The notes: generated by a model from the letters alone, not told the origin. 64,000 bases of DNA from Opisthorchis felineus (GCA_004794785.1 SJOL01008653.1:626261-690260), one strand, 5' to 3'; positions 1-12,400 are shown, counted from the stretch's first letter. Program-made: numbers and translations.

Positions 1-166
1 TATATATATATATTAGCTTCTCAGCCTTATAGTCGGTCTCTAATTTTACTGGTCTCATAAGATCTTGTTGGAATATTTTCTCACAAACCTTTTGTTCTGG
101 ATTTAAATGGGACTCCTCAGTATATATATATGTATATTTTAATATATATATATATTTATATATAGA
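1..166. repeat. AT-rich simple sequence (two TA tracts)
   Basis: The window opens in a (TA)n run at positions 1-13, and a second interrupted TA/TTTA tract fills 120-166. Both are seen directly. Such tracts are common microsatellites. Nothing around them suggests a promoter or origin. Confidence 0.9.
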
Positions 167-2330
167 TTTTAATTGATTGAAACGGGGAAATGTGTGACCT
201 TCATCTAGGTGTCTGAGTTTGTTTTATAATTGAGTATAGTCTAGTAAATGGCTTCATCTGCCGTCTGTAATGGCTTGCACAACCTGGCTGAAGTCGACTC
301 TGCTGTATTGGGTGCTTGCCCAGATTAATTCGAGTGGTTGTGTGGCATTGCATAAGTCATGCTTAATAAATGGTCCGGTTTGCAGACAGTAGGGGCCTGC
401 ATTGTGAAGCGTCCTTTATCAGCTCCTGTATAAATAAAGTTCAGTGAAACACGACTAATTCCTCCTTGTCTGGTCTGCTAAACGTTTACTTGAAAGGTAG
501 GTTTCCGGTATAAAACTCTCCTATATAACCTATTCTTTCGTTTGGCAAATCCTGCGTTTTGTAAGATTCTGCATCTACTCCGGAGAACAGCTGAGCCGAA
601 CCGAAGAAGCTAAGCATATGACTAGTTCGATTCAAAGCTATCCGATCCGTACCACTATGTCAACCCGCTTAGCCAATAGAATATCACCCATTGGCCCCGC
701 GAATTAGTTACTTTGTTATTGTTGCAAATGTCTGATAAGTCTTTATCAAAACCTTTACTCCTAACCGGTGAGCTTTAGGCAGTTCAGTAGAATATTATCT
801 ATGCGTTTTTGCTTACTTCTGTGCTATTTGCCACGACCTTTGCGTATGACCTTAAAGGTGCCCGAATACTAACAACCGGTTACTGGATATCATGCGACAT
901 TTTTTGTGACAATCTCGTTTTAGAGAGTTGCTGCATTCAAGGGCTATACATGGAGAACATGGTGTCATAGCACCCTAACGTTCATGACCAGGAGGCTAAT
1001 CACATCCTTTCCACAAACCACTTTGACATCATTTCTCTCTCCTGGGAGGTGAGGATAAAATGCAAAGCACGCAACTATCGTCTGAATGCTTCGAAGGATG
1101 TATTCTAAGTAGCCGAAATATCTGTCGATAGTAGTAATAATAATGGTATTATACATTATGTTGTCAAGCATACTATACACTGTAATATGAAAACCTCGTG
1201 TATTGCTAACGTACCTGGTCTTGCCATTTTTCCACTGGGGTTGAGATCGATTTACTTTGTGCAGTGTCAAGAAACACTAGACATGAGGTTTCCGTGTGCA
1301 TAGGCGCTATAGTGGATATTGCGTGTGTGCGCGCATGCATGGATCCACTCTGATTTAGGTCACGGTATTTGCCCGAACACAAAGTAAACCACCAATCATC
1401 TGGTAGAACCGACCACATCACATGGCGGGATGCCTAAAGCGGCCAATCAACATCAGTCTGGTATGTACTGAAAAACATGCATACCTTAGGACAAAGTGCA
1501 CCCCGGTGCACTTACAGTTGCCGGGCAATAAAACCGAAAGCTATTGTGAATGAATTCTGTTGAAATGTTTGGAGGACGTTAACTTGTCCCTCTCTCACTG
1601 GAAACACGTTCCTCTTGGAGTTTAAAGGACAAAGCTCCAGGTGTTCACAAGAAATAAAAGGAGTTCCATAACTGCGAACTCTGATAGGAAGTTAAAGAAT
1701 AATTTTATACACGTAACTGATGCAGCAAATGAGTAAACACTGATGTCTTCAGATCCAGCGTTTCATCATGCTTTCTACCAGAATCTGAAAAAGCATTCAG
1801 TCTTTGAAAGAACAATCAATTTATTTCAACTGAGACATGTTTTTCATAACTTAAGTTACGGACTTATTCATCTGATCAGCCATCCTGAGAAAAAGTTGTC
1901 CGACAGCCAAGAATTAAATTAAATCGCTTTCTAAGGAATACAAGTTTCTGAGTGTGGACGCCCTCCACCGTGCAGAAAACAAAGTTTGGTGGACTAAATT
2001 CATGCCGGGAAGGAACGCATGGTGGCGAACTACTATTATTGACGATTAACACCGTTAGGTTTGTCATGGGTTGGTTAGTTCTGTAAAAAAACGGAAAACT
2101 AAAACGAGCTCTTCAAGAGAGAATGGTGGTGAAAGCCACATGATACCCTCGCTATTAATTCCGCTTCACTAAGTCTGGTCATGCGGTCTGTCTAACTCAA
2201 CTCAACAGTTTTCGATCATGTTCTTGGTAGCGACTGCATGTGCTCCTCTTTCAGAAGCGACTTCCCCGTCCATATATTTGAGAAAATATCTCAAGCGCAG
2301 ATACATGGCCATATTTGCACCTCATCATAG
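167..2330. other. Gene-free stretch, nothing recognised
   Basis: Open frames in this interval stay at or below about 100 codons and none resembles a known family. On the minus strand a short frame at about 1206-1269 ends at a GTACGT donor, but its acceptor is weak, so it is not called. No repeat shared with the rest of the window was found. Confidence 0.5.
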
Positions 2331-2452
2331 GTTGGCGGACCAGACCTTAAAATATTCCGGGACCACGTTCAAGGAACCTAGGCTTCTAAACTACACTGAA
2401 TCTGAAAGATTCATGCAGTCAAAAATGTACTTCTGTGTAAGGAAAAACTTTG
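2331..2452 (+). CDS. Candidate internal exon, product unknown
   Basis: A 122-base open stretch lies between an AG acceptor (ending at 2330, after a C/T-containing tract) and a strong GTAAGTTA donor starting at 2453. The reading frame (LADQTLKYSG... ending MYFCVRKNF) enters in phase 2 and leaves in phase 1. It lies inside a longer open frame, 2218-2580, that could equally be a chance ORF. There is no recognised domain, and I see no partner exon within several kb. The call rests on splice signals plus an uninterrupted frame, which is weak evidence. Confidence 0.2.
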
Positions 2453-2580
2453 GTAAGTTAGAACGTTTTCTTAGGGAAAATCATCAAATTAGACTTGTTT
2501 ACAATGGTGTTTTTAACCTTTTTCATTGCCCACGCCCCAGTAACCTTCACATTCCGCACTATTTTGGCAAAAGTTTATAA

Positions 2581-3300
2581 AATACAACCCATTAAACCAC
2601 TAGTCTATTCACTACTCGTTTATTACTCATTCCATTTTCCATTTTAAGCAACACGATTGTATTTGGCATGCGTTTGAAATTGACAAGATATATCCACATT
2701 TATACATAAAGTGTCGTAATAAGTAAGGGTGAACACCAGTTAAAATGGTCTGTTAGCCAACAATCAAGAACCTTTGTTGTCTAGTTAGCGCAAAAGTTGG
2801 CAAAAATTTCAATACTAACGGGAAAGATGGAATAAAATAGAATAAAATTATGAGTAGAAAATTGCAGTCTGTCAAGTTGTTTAGAGAATCTAGAAAAAAC
2901 ACCATTTGTGTTTTGCAGAAAATTTTTAAAATCCTGAAAATTTATTGATCATATCAGGTGAAAGGTATCCGAGTTCTCAGTGCAGGATTCGAGAAAAGTC
3001 ACAACTTGACGTTCACAAGTGCATCATTCGGTCCTGCTTTGTTCCGCTGTTCCCTCCCTATCATTGGCTGTACACCTAACCCCTGGCGTCCACTCATGTT
3101 ACATTCCCTACGTCAGCTTCCATGTACATTGATCCCCTGATTAAACACTCCTCAACATGATGGTTTCCTTGGAACAAAAGATTTCGGAAAACCTAGGGTA
3201 CTCCCCACAAGCGGCAGATTTTGGGAAAGCAACATGAACCAGCCTATGGGGAGCATTTCCCTCAGTACAAAAGGCGCTGTGACTAAAGTGTCCAATAAAG
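2581..3300. other. Gene-free stretch, nothing recognised
   Basis: This is AT-rich sequence with short frames only. A TTTTGCAG acceptor-like site at about 2920 is followed by low-complexity A/T sequence rather than a plausible exon. Confidence 0.5.
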
Positions 3301-3419
3301 TCCCTTGATTACTGCAATCAAGTGGGTTGTTTTGATCTCTCGTTTAAATATGTCCATACAAAACTGCGAGTGGCTGGTATCTGAATTGGATTTATCAGTC
3401 AACAGTTGTCAAACCGCTG

Positions 3420-3700
3420 GATGTCTGCGCGCAAAAATAAGACACGTACGGTTTGCACTGGGGCAAGTGTGGTGCTGCACGCAGAACCTCGGCGCCGGTG
3501 CAATCGGGAATGTGATCGGCAGACGAACGTCCAAAGATCTATCGCAAGCCATCATATGGTGTGCAAATTACGACATAACAACTGGACACTGGCACCAGTT
3601 ATATGTTTATCATCGGGGTACTGGCGTCATCGAGCGTTTCCTTAAGGTTTCAGCGCAGCACCGCACCTCCACAGAACAGCAACATGCAATTGTTGTGGAG
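3420..3700. other. CpG-rich patch, probably old mobile-element DNA
   Basis: This patch is clearly richer in G+C and CpG than its surroundings. Two overlapping plus-strand frames are open through it: 3299-3703 (about 134 codons) and 3406-3645. Two open frames on one strand at high GC are what non-coding, stop-poor DNA gives. The peptides (for example the segment LGAGAIGNVIGRR) match nothing I recognise. A fragment of a transposable element is the likeliest reading, by analogy with the CpG-rich patch at 57.4-58.0 kb, but no homology was seen between the two. Confidence 0.3.
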
Positions 3701-3703
3701 TAA

Positions 3704-5713
3704 AATTCTGGTTAGGTACTTAGTGAAAAATGTAGCAGGTAGATCCGTGAGTACCCTGATGACCCACAATGCCTCAAAATGTCCAAGTCCACATGGGCAA
3801 GACTGAATTGGTGAGATTAAGTTTCTTCCGAATAAATCGTTTAATCTGTAGCATCACGAAGTGTTACGCAAATCTCGCGTGTGCTTCGATAGTCATTTTC
3901 CAGGCCACTCCCTAAAGTATAAGGTCCCCTCTCAAAATTACCTGAAGCCAGGTCCGTTCTTCAGCAAACCGTAGAAAAGTCGCTTTGGGACATGAATTTC
4001 GGTCATTCATTCCATCAGACTATCTTCAACCACAAACGGTGTTTGACATTCGAAGTACTTCAGTGTTCGGGATTCGGTCCATTTACTTTGAGGTCCATAC
4101 GAAACTACAGGGAGAGGGCAGATAAAATCAGAAACATGCCGCTTGAGGGGTATAGTGAACCGACCCATTGATAGTAAACTGCAAATTTCATCGATCAGGC
4201 AAGCCTAATACAGAAGAAAACCTCCGAAATGTGAAGCATCTCTTAGAATTCAGAGAAACAGACAAACTCTTAGGGTATTACTCTCTGAGGCCAACTGCCC
4301 CACATTTCGTCCGGTATTTGACTGGTATTCTATTTAGCTGACAAGTGCATAACATAAGGGCGTTTGATACTTTCGATATTACATGAACAAAAAAATTCTC
4401 TTGCTACCTTCCTGACTCGTGGTATTTCTTCCATAGATTCTAATTAGCTTTTCGCTTTCATCATAGCGGAGAATGCTGTAATATCTTTGCTTACATGAAG
4501 TGAGAGTTTTCGAGTCGTCAAGTGTCAGAATTTGAAAAATGAAAATTCACATGACTTGCTGAGAGTGACGTTCATTAAACAAGAAAAGTTGACTTGTCAG
4601 CTGACTTATTTTTTTGAATTTTTGTCGTCCTTTCGGCATCCTCCTGGTCATAGTTTTCTATCAAGCTAATGACTCCATCCGCACCGATAACCTTCCCAGT
4701 TCGATCATATGGCTGTGTACTTCAAGGCAAGGTGTAGGGTGGGCATCTTTCCGGAACATAAAATATGTTTAGTTGTCCAAAACATAAAAAGCTGCTAATA
4801 ATGTACCGACTTTGCTGCATCTCACGAGTTGAATGAGCCTTCAGAACCTATGTTTTTTTGCCGAATATATGTCCCGAATGAGAAAAACTGACTAAACTGG
4901 AACAAGTAAAGCAAAAAAGCAAAACAAGTCGCCCCACATGACTTAGCTAAAAATAGTTTGATGCAGAATGTGGAATTCCTGAAGTACAATGAAGAAGGAA
5001 AAATGTTCTATGTGAAAAAACGCGGGTACTCTGCGTGTCCTCAATTATGACTGTCAAATTTCACGTTTCGGTAGAAAATAGAATTGTGAGGCGTGTTTGT
5101 TGACAAAGAGCTATTTATACGATTGTTATAAACCTTTGACCAATATCGGAACTCATCAAGTAGACGCATTCTCTACGTTCTCATCAGCGCTGTTTCCTAC
5201 TTGTGTAAGTAAACAGGTGATAAATGGAGACTTACGTGAATCCCAGTTAGATCGCTGGTTTGTTATCTTCAACGAAACGCGTCGCACAAAGTATTTCTGA
5301 TGTTTTATCTCAAAAAATATCGGACCATTTACTTTGGGAAAGAACTAATTATGATTTTGGCAAAAACTACTTTGTGGTTCACTGGCAGTTTCCGGTTTAT
5401 TGGGCTAGTTTGGTAGACATAGGCTCGTTTTAAACATATAGTACGATCACTACAATTCCTTCTATGAGAGCCCGTAATAAAACATATTCCTTTTCGAAAT
5501 CTTTCTGAAATTCAAGCATAAAGTTGCTTAAACCTTTTTCCATTTTTTATTGATGAAGTTTTTCTTGTTTTCATAAGTGATATCCCACAAGTCTGTTACG
5601 AAAAAATTCACTGCGGGAGACTAGATTTCCATGCATTGGAAATACACAGTATGACTGTATTGTATGAAAATAACCAATAAAGATGGTGAATGAAATCAGT
5701 TTGTGAAGACATC
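3704..5713. other. Gene-free stretch, nothing recognised
   Basis: No frame above about 70 codons and no dispersed repeat shared with other parts of the window were found here. The DNA reads as ordinary AT-rich intergenic or intronic sequence. Confidence 0.5.
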
Positions 5714-5905
5714 AGTCATCATCATCATCATCAAAGACAGCATCATCAGTGTTGACACTGATGCTTCACTGCCGTACAACCATAAGGTTCGTCTAAATAT
5801 ATTTAAAGCCCTAGAGTGAAAAGAATAGAAAAAAGAGTGCGTGAGGTGGGGGGACCTAGTGCTGGCCTATGTCAAGCGTTCTGAGGTGCCTACACCTCCA
5901 AGCGC

Positions 5906-7246
5906 TCAATCAGACAGTCTGGAAAGAAACTGACAGCACGAACGCCACTGATATCGATTAGCCGCCATTTCTTGCAACGTCTCCAGCCATGCACAGGCGG
6001 GGTCACGGGGGCCCCATCCTGGAAGGCGTACAACACCAACAACACCCAAACTCTTCGTGATCTCTTTCACGCCCTTCTGCCAAGTCATACGTTGTCCACC
6101 TCGCGGTTTGCGCCATCCTGAAGGAGGCACGGAGAACAACACTCGTCTCGGTAGACGGTGTTTCGGCATGCGTAGCACATGACCGAGCCATCGTAGTCGG
6201 TGGTGCTGGATGTTTTCCCCGATTGAAGTACCTGCAGCACAACCAAATACCCGTTTTCTAATCACCTCGTTACTAACACGCTGACGCCATCCAAAACCAG
6301 CCACGCTTCTGAGGCATCGGTGGTCGAAAACCTGAAGACGCCTCACATCATCTGTCCGCAGAGGCCATGTCTCGCACCCATACAACAACACAGCCCTTAC
6401 TGTAGCCTGATACACACGACCCTTAAGATCTAGTGAGATGCCTTTTTGACGCCACAAGTGACGCAAATTAGCAAATGTGATTCGAGCCTTTGAGATTCTT
6501 GCACTGACTTCATCAGACACACTTCCGTCAGAGCTAATACAACTACCGAGGTATATAAAATTTTCCACAACCTCCAGTGATTCTCCTTGAATTGTAAGGG
6601 GTATGTTCAAAGACTGCACGTTCTGAAGCATGACTTTGCACTTTGAAGGTGCAAGGCGCATGCCAAAAGATGGTATGATGGTGGTCAGTCTATTCAACAG
6701 GGCTTGTGCTTCGTTTTGGTCTTCAAAGATGAGGGCAATGTCATCTGCGTACTCCAGATCAACAAGGCTCTCACCAGCAACAATTTGAACACCGGGGTTT
6801 TGAAGACCATCCAGCGTTCGCCTCATTATTTCATCAATGATGAAGTTGAATAGGAATGGAGAGAGTGGACATCCTTGTCGGACACCACTTTTTGTAGGGA
6901 AGCTTTTCGAGAGCTCACCATACACTCTCACCCGCCCAGAAGTATGTGAATATAGGGATCGGATTATGTTTACAAACTTCTGGGGCATACCCTGTTGAGC
7001 AAGTGTAGTTAGCAGCACTGACCGATCGACAGAATCGAACGCACCCTTGAAGTCAAGGAATACCAAGATTGTGGGTCGTCTGTACATATGGCGTTGCTCT
7101 AACACCTGACGGAGTGTGAAGATGTGGTCAACGCAGCCTCCACCCGGTCGAAATCCCGCTTGATTCTCATGAGTCAAGGTTTCGCGTGCCACCGTGAGAC
7201 GACGAAGTATCAGTGACGCCAGAAGCCTTGTCACAACAGGAGTCAA
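5906..7246 (-). pseudogene. RTE-clade reverse transcriptase, partial (446 codons open)
   Basis: The open frame covers most of an RT domain. Residues about 61-71 hold the motif A aspartate ([11 protein letters not shown]). Residues 121-130 are [10 protein letters not shown], and 166-169 are the catalytic YADD box. After the polymerase core come segments usual in RTE elements: [21 protein letters not shown] and [14 protein letters not shown], which is a conserved C-terminal patch. The listed 5' boundary is only where this frame becomes usable: codon 1 is a TTG inside the RT. Upstream, the same RT continues in another frame (reading WEKETVPDN, then [11 protein letters not shown]), so there is a one-base frameshift near 7285 and further shifts nearer 7400. 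No start codon or endonuclease domain remains. The polymerase motifs themselves look intact. Confidence 0.9.
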
Positions 7247-7460
7247 ACTAAAACCTCTGTGGTTACTACATTCACTCGAGTACCCTTTTTGAAAATGGGC
7301 ACTACTATTGACTCACTCCGGTTGTCTGGGACGGTCTCTTTCTCCCAGACATTATTGGGTACAAATCGGTTCTTCAGGTTTCGGTTGCATTATGAGTCTT
7401 TTCAACGTCTTTCTCACCTTTCGCATGTGGATGCGCTTTCTAGCTGCACTGACTGACGCT
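7247..7460 (-). pseudogene. Frameshifted N-terminal RT remnant of the RTE element
   Basis: Reading minus from about 7380 gives a segment ending [12 protein letters not shown], the usual RT block just before the ECSNHRGISL-like block that opens the long downstream frame. One base appears to be missing at about 7283-7288, because the sequence then runs [10 protein letters not shown] and stops. A further segment (KRIHMRKVRKTLKRLIMQP) occupies yet another frame at about 7380-7450. The succession of frames is seen directly. That they were once one ORF follows from the RT family order. Confidence 0.6.
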
Positions 7461-7479
7461 AGTGATTGTTGTAGTGATC

Positions 7480-7818
7480 CATGAGCTGAAAAAACATGCA
7501 GAGTTGGCTCAGGTGGTAAACCTAGTTATTCATTCTTGATGGAGCACACTACTTCTCGGGATTCTGAAAACTCTTTGATAGCTCACAACCGGTTGGGAGG
7601 CTCTTTGGGCTTATCAGGAGGACGTAACCCCTCCTGAGTTCCACTTCATCCCAGGTTGCAGGCCATTCGCGAACTACACTCACGTACAGAATAACTTGGT
7701 TTTAACGAGAGACTAAGCTGAATCCCAGTTAAGTTTCCCTTTTATGATATACTATGTGATGAACTGAAAAATCATTCAGAACTGGTACAGGCGACAAATC
7801 TCGCTATTATTTCTTTGC
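7480..7818. repeat. Direct near-repeat of about 57 bp flanking a repeat A copy
   Basis: Positions 7480-7538 and 7760-7816 align over about 57 bp at roughly 75% identity. Both start ATGARCTGAAAAA and share the blocks AGAGTTGGC/CAGAACTGG. Both also read open on the plus strand as similar peptides (HELKKHAELAQVVNLVIHS and DELKNHSELVQATNLAIIS). Repeat A copy A7 sits exactly between them. This could be an old duplication split by insertion, or flanking parts of a larger element. Confidence 0.5.
7543..7756 (-). mobile_element. Repeat A copy A7 (hammerhead repeat, decayed)
   Basis: This copy has the repeat A blocks in order on the plus strand: a GCACACTACT edge, the GAAAACTCTTTGATAGCTCA block, the ribozyme region, a degraded middle, then AGCTGAATCCCAGTTAAG and TTTTATGATAT. 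The ribozyme sense strand is minus. There the core reads CTGATAA rather than CTGATGA, and the GAAA box reads CCAA, so this copy is not a working ribozyme. Strand is given as the ribozyme sense strand for all repeat A entries. Confidence 0.7.
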
Positions 7819-7829
7819 GTTTCCTCGGG

Positions 7830-8860
7830 TTAACATCGACAGAACAACTTGCACATAGCACCGCATTCGGCTCAGCACTATGGTTAACTACTACTGAGGA
7901 AATATGGAGTGGATCAACTATTGCCGACAGACGGAATATTTTGGACGCCATGCAGTCATATTTATCAAAGCAATGTCCGCTACATTAAGTAAAGACACTC
8001 CCCTATAATAGGAGAGCACAAAGAGCTTTACTCAATTTCTGCGCAATAACTGAACTATTCGATCATAGAGAGTCGTATCAAAATCTGCATTCATCAGTTT
8101 CCACATTCATTTTCAGTTTAGATGTTAAATCGATGCCCTTTTTCCAGCGAATACCGGTGTAATAAACCATGAATCGTCTCGTCGTCTGGAGATTCACTTT
8201 CTGTTAGTGTCACAACTCTTGGAAGACTGCTGGGCATGACTGGTGTTCAGATATCACTTATAAAACAGTCATACTGAGAAGGAGTTGTTTTATAGAACTT
8301 TTTCAGACTTCCAGAACTCGATTCATTGTTTCGTGTGCCAAAGTATCGGAATGCTGTTTCAGACGCCGTTACATCTACCTTTGTTTTGGTCTGATAACAT
8401 GATAGACTTAACTCTAGGAGGTTATTAAAACTCTAGAAATTCAAGGCATTCACTCAGTGATGTTTTCGCCTCGTCCAACCGAATCGAGCAAAAGGGTAGA
8501 GATGTACAATTTGTAAAAATGATGTTTTCTTGATTTGTGGGCTGACAGTCCACGACGTCCCATTTGATGAAATGGTTAATGCCCATCGTGTTGTGCGACT
8601 TCCTGAAACGGATCGTGTTTCTGCCTATGTGTGGCAGCAGAATGATCTTAGTGGAACGAAGGTGGACGCAGTGACCAGATAAACTTCATTCTGGACTCGA
8701 ATCACAGAAAGGTAAATCACGTACGGTCACGCTTAACAGATCTGTGAGCACCATAAATCGGGAAAAACTCTTGGTGGGTTGTGTACTGAGAACCGCTTAC
8801 ATGCTGCCAATCCAACTCATTCAAATTTGAACTTAGGAAATTTTATTGTTACTTTGGCAG
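7830..8860. other. Gene-free stretch, nothing recognised
   Basis: Only short open frames, none with convincing splice signals on both sides, and no copy of repeats A, C or S, were found here. Confidence 0.5.
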
Positions 8861-9004
8861 GTCACACAGTATAACCCCAAATTTTCTCCTCCCACCCCCA
8901 GGAAGGATGTGTACTCCAGCCTAAATGACACGGGTTTGTGGATTCTTGCCACACTACCCGGTATACTGATTTGTGTTTTTGAACAAATATTACCGGTTTT
9001 GCGG
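8861..9004 (+). CDS. Candidate internal exon with a hydrophobic segment
   Basis: The acceptor ends at 8860 after TATTGTTACTTTGGCAG, and a GTAAAT donor begins at 9005. The 144 bases give 48 codons in phase 0-0. The peptide starts VTQYNPKFSPP and contains the hydrophobic run GLWILATLPGILICVF, which could be a membrane segment. A second good acceptor (CCCACCCCCAG) lies inside it at about 8901, so the 5' edge is uncertain. No family is recognised. The frame stays open past the donor to a stop at 9054. Confidence 0.2.
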
Positions 9005-9300
9005 GTAAATGGGCAGAGGCAAAATAAATTAGGAGATCCACATACTGTTGTCTAGATTCTGGGTTGTCGTGCTCAAGACTAGGGGAGTGTTAAAGACATT
9101 AGTATTCAGTCAGGCTAAATTTAACTCCAACGCACTCAGAACTCGTTTCAGTCGCCAGTCCGTTTAGCTACATAGTCATTACCTCGTGACTTTGTGTATC
9201 TATGCAGAAGATCGGAACAACTTCACATATTCCCAGACGCCCATACTACTTGCATGTAAAACGAACATTTCAGTAGCTAACTTGATAGCTTGACTTTTAC

Positions 9301-9461
9301 CCTGTCTCGGTGACCAAATTCATTTAGAAATGCGGAAGCTTCCCAATGTACTGTCTGTTGAGTTTCTTGTTGTTGTTTGCTGCAGTCAAACTGCAATGCA
9401 TCATTTACTGTACTCCATCCGAATGGGACCTGCAACGTAACCGCCGCAATGAACAAACAAC
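9301..9461 (-). CDS. Candidate internal exon, product unknown
   Basis: On the minus strand the sequence GCTGTGCTCACAG ends at 9462 as an acceptor, and GTAAAAG begins at 9300 as a donor. The 161 bases read CLFIAAVTLQVPFGWS at the start and EFGHRDR at the end, entering in phase 1 and leaving in phase 0. A Q-rich stretch lies in the middle. It is on the opposite strand to the candidate at 8.9 kb, so at most one of the two is likely to belong to any single gene. Confidence 0.17.
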
Positions 9462-9479
9462 CTGTGAGCACAGCAACTC

Positions 9480-12400
9480 ATTAACATGAGCTTCCGTTAA
9501 AGAATATCACATAGCATTTTTGGGATGGGGTGGACTCAAAATACGTGGATAAAAATTTGTTGCAACTACTCAACAAGGTACTAATCGTCTATTCATCCGG
9601 CATGTAAGCTGATTTGAGACACCATTTTACCTAATTCGTCGTATCAATACGGACAGAACACATCTTGCGAGATATTAACCTTTCTCCTATCCCCCACAGC
9701 TGCGGAGCGCAGAACGTGCCAACTATATACAAAGAGGAATTAGCAACAAACTGAAAGCACAGACAAATAGGAATGTGAACAGGTAGAATTCTCAGCTAGT
9801 CAATCCAAACAAAATGGACTTGAAGTCAGTGATTAGTCAAAATGCCGGAACTCTGGTCGGAAGGTACTCCAGAGAGCATTGCCATCAAGAACAGCCGGAG
9901 ACCAGAACTGAACATGCCTGCTTGATTCCAATACCACTTGCATAAAAGGAAAAGTCTGCGAATAAAGAAATGGATAAGCGGCATTTCTGGTATTCACCAA
10001 CATAACGATAGAGAAGAATGTGTTGTATACATCTCTTCGGGGAAGATCAATGCCGGGCTGCAATAGGCCAAATCAAACAAGTGTCACGTGGAAGAAAGTA
10101 GACCACCGAATTACAGGCTTTCTCTGGCTTTATAGTCTCTGATGGTGCCTGTCGACTGTCGCTCATTAGAGGAATTGCATCTGCGGATTGTCAGTAAGTT
10201 AGAGCAATTAAGTAAGAGCAATTAACTCGTAAAATACGCAGTGCCCTAGACGTATTAAACTGATCCTCCGGGGAAACTTCCAAAGCCTAGAGGTTTCATT
10301 TTGGATCACGCTATCGACTGCCTCACAAGAGTCCTGTAAGCAGATATCTAAACTGAATAATGAGGATTCCATTGAGACTGGTGCTCACAGGAGCATTTGT
10401 AGCACAACTTCTAAGACAGGATCCCACAGAGTATGGTATTTAGACAGTATATTGGCGATACATTTGCTATCTACACCAACCACTACAAAACAGAAACATC
10501 TTTTCATGTACTCAGCGATGTTTACAACTCTGTATAGCTTGGAGTGAAAGTCTGGGTAAAGGACCAAGTGGCAAAGCGGATTTGTAGCTTCTTTCAAACT
10601 ACACTCGGAAAGGGCAATATTCCAACTTCAAACCCCTGACTCGCAGAACAAATCGAGCTCGAGTGAAAGAACTAGTTCATGGGTTTCATCGTGCTGTCTC
10701 GTTTACCGACATTCACATGGTTTTCAGTCACTCACATACACTGATATAAGGGAGACTTTTATAGAAGAGCTGCTCTCAAAAATGTGCTGAGAAATGGTCT
10801 GTATAAGGTACTGATAATATTTCTTAAAAACTATGCAGTTTCCACGGAAAGTTAATTTTTTTGCCGAAAGTGCCCTCGTGGGGGAGTGTCACTCTAAGGA
10901 AGCGATGTACTGATCTTATATCTACAGATCACTTTCTGGTAAACCAGACTCTGAATCTGTGAAACAGGAAAGGTAGATTACATTGGAACGGAGAAGGACT
11001 TGTTCAGGAAATTAGGGAAGAGCAGTCGTGCTGGGTAATGATGACGGTCATCTGCCGAGGTTCGTAGTGAAGCTCTGCGGCCCCACAAAATATGTGACGT
11101 AATTTTAACGGACTGTGCAAAGCCAGTCCGTTCAATGAAGACGACAGTTTGTCCTTGAGCAAATATCATCCAGTTGCAGCGATGAGTGTGTTCAGAGCGC
11201 TGCCGAAATGACTTTTGTTTAACAAATTATGTGTATTTCAACCCAAACCAAAAAATCACTTTCAACTTGACTGTGGATCCTGCTACATAGGTAAAACTGT
11301 GAGGCACCTAAGAACACGAATAGGGGAATGCATACTGCAGCGATCTGCTAGGGTATAAAGTTGAACTCTTCAAACGACTCGCACCAAATGTCTTTTAGAG
11401 ACCTCAGATTCGGTGATAGCTTTCGAGGTAAGTCCAAACGTAGACAACGTTAGCATTGCAACACCGCTTTATTCAACCTTTATATGCACAAGGACAGCAG
11501 CTAACGTTTCACTGACATTCTTAAACCAATTTTTCTGTAATTTTGTCGCCGAATTAGGCTAAGCTCATCTCATGGCTCATATTATGGCAATGGCTACCTT
11601 CTACCCTTTTTCACCAAGCTAATACCCTACACGCTCACTCTCTGATCCATCTCAAGTAATCGCCCTTTTGTAGCGTCACTGACCGACCTATTCATTCACG
11701 CCAAACCTCATGCTTGACATGATCTAGTGAAAATTTACCACCACATCGAATTTCATGGGACTTGTCAGCCTAATATCACAGAAGTGACGGTTGAGCCGTT
11801 TACGTTTGAAATGTCTGTGCATAAAACACCTTTCGCCTTAAAAATGACACTTCTCCAAAGAACAAAAAACGTTCAGAAGTGTTTCTGGGTGTTAAAGCTG
11901 TGACGTGGATGCAAAACGACTTCGGAAGGGATCATTCTGGAAGTAGGTTGTCACTCATGAGTGCGACCTACACAACAGCCAAACGATCCTTACAGATGTA
12001 TGTGAGATTTTCTTTTTCACACGCAGCTGAGTGAACCATTCTTTCTAAGGTCAAAGATCTTCGAGACTGCCAGCACACTTCCTTTTTCCGGCTTTATTAG
12101 GAGCTGTGTTTCCACTCCAAGACATTTACCTGTCCGTTTCATGTATCCAAAATCTGTTTCGGTGAAAGGCAGCCTGCAGATATGAGATCAATGCTACCTG
12201 GCTATCCCAAAGTGTGACCCTTCTTTACAGTGACACTTCCCTGCGTACAAACCTTAATAAAGAATTGAAACTCCTTCAGGATCTAAATATTTTTGGTGGG
12301 CTACTGCCTTATACCTGACAGACACCACGTTTTAGAAACCTTTTGTAGGTGCTAATCCTACAGAAGACTCATTCTACCATCATGGTGAGTTCACTCGTTT

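Larger units (their letters stand above)
5714..7460 (-). mobile_element. 5'-truncated RTE-type non-LTR retrotransposon
   Basis: The unit reads on the minus strand. It holds the reverse transcriptase and its C-terminal region, a short 3' UTR of about 190 bases, and a 3' end made of (GAT)n (on the plus strand TCA repeats at 5716-5732). Microsatellite-like 3' tails of this kind are typical of RTE elements. The apurinic endonuclease domain that should precede the RT is missing: recognisable coding sequence fades out by about 7460, where a repeat A copy begins after a short spacer. The element is therefore a dead 5' truncation. Similar RTE elements (the SR2 group) are abundant in schistosomes and other flukes. 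No target-site duplication could be established. Confidence 0.85.

Noticed and set aside
1206..1269. Minus-strand 62-base exon-like piece ending at a GTACGT donor
   Set aside because: The acceptor has a weak pyrimidine tract, and the segment is too short to judge.
5714..5734. TCATCATCATC run considered as an independent microsatellite
   Set aside because: It lies exactly at the 3' end of the RTE element and is better explained as its tail.
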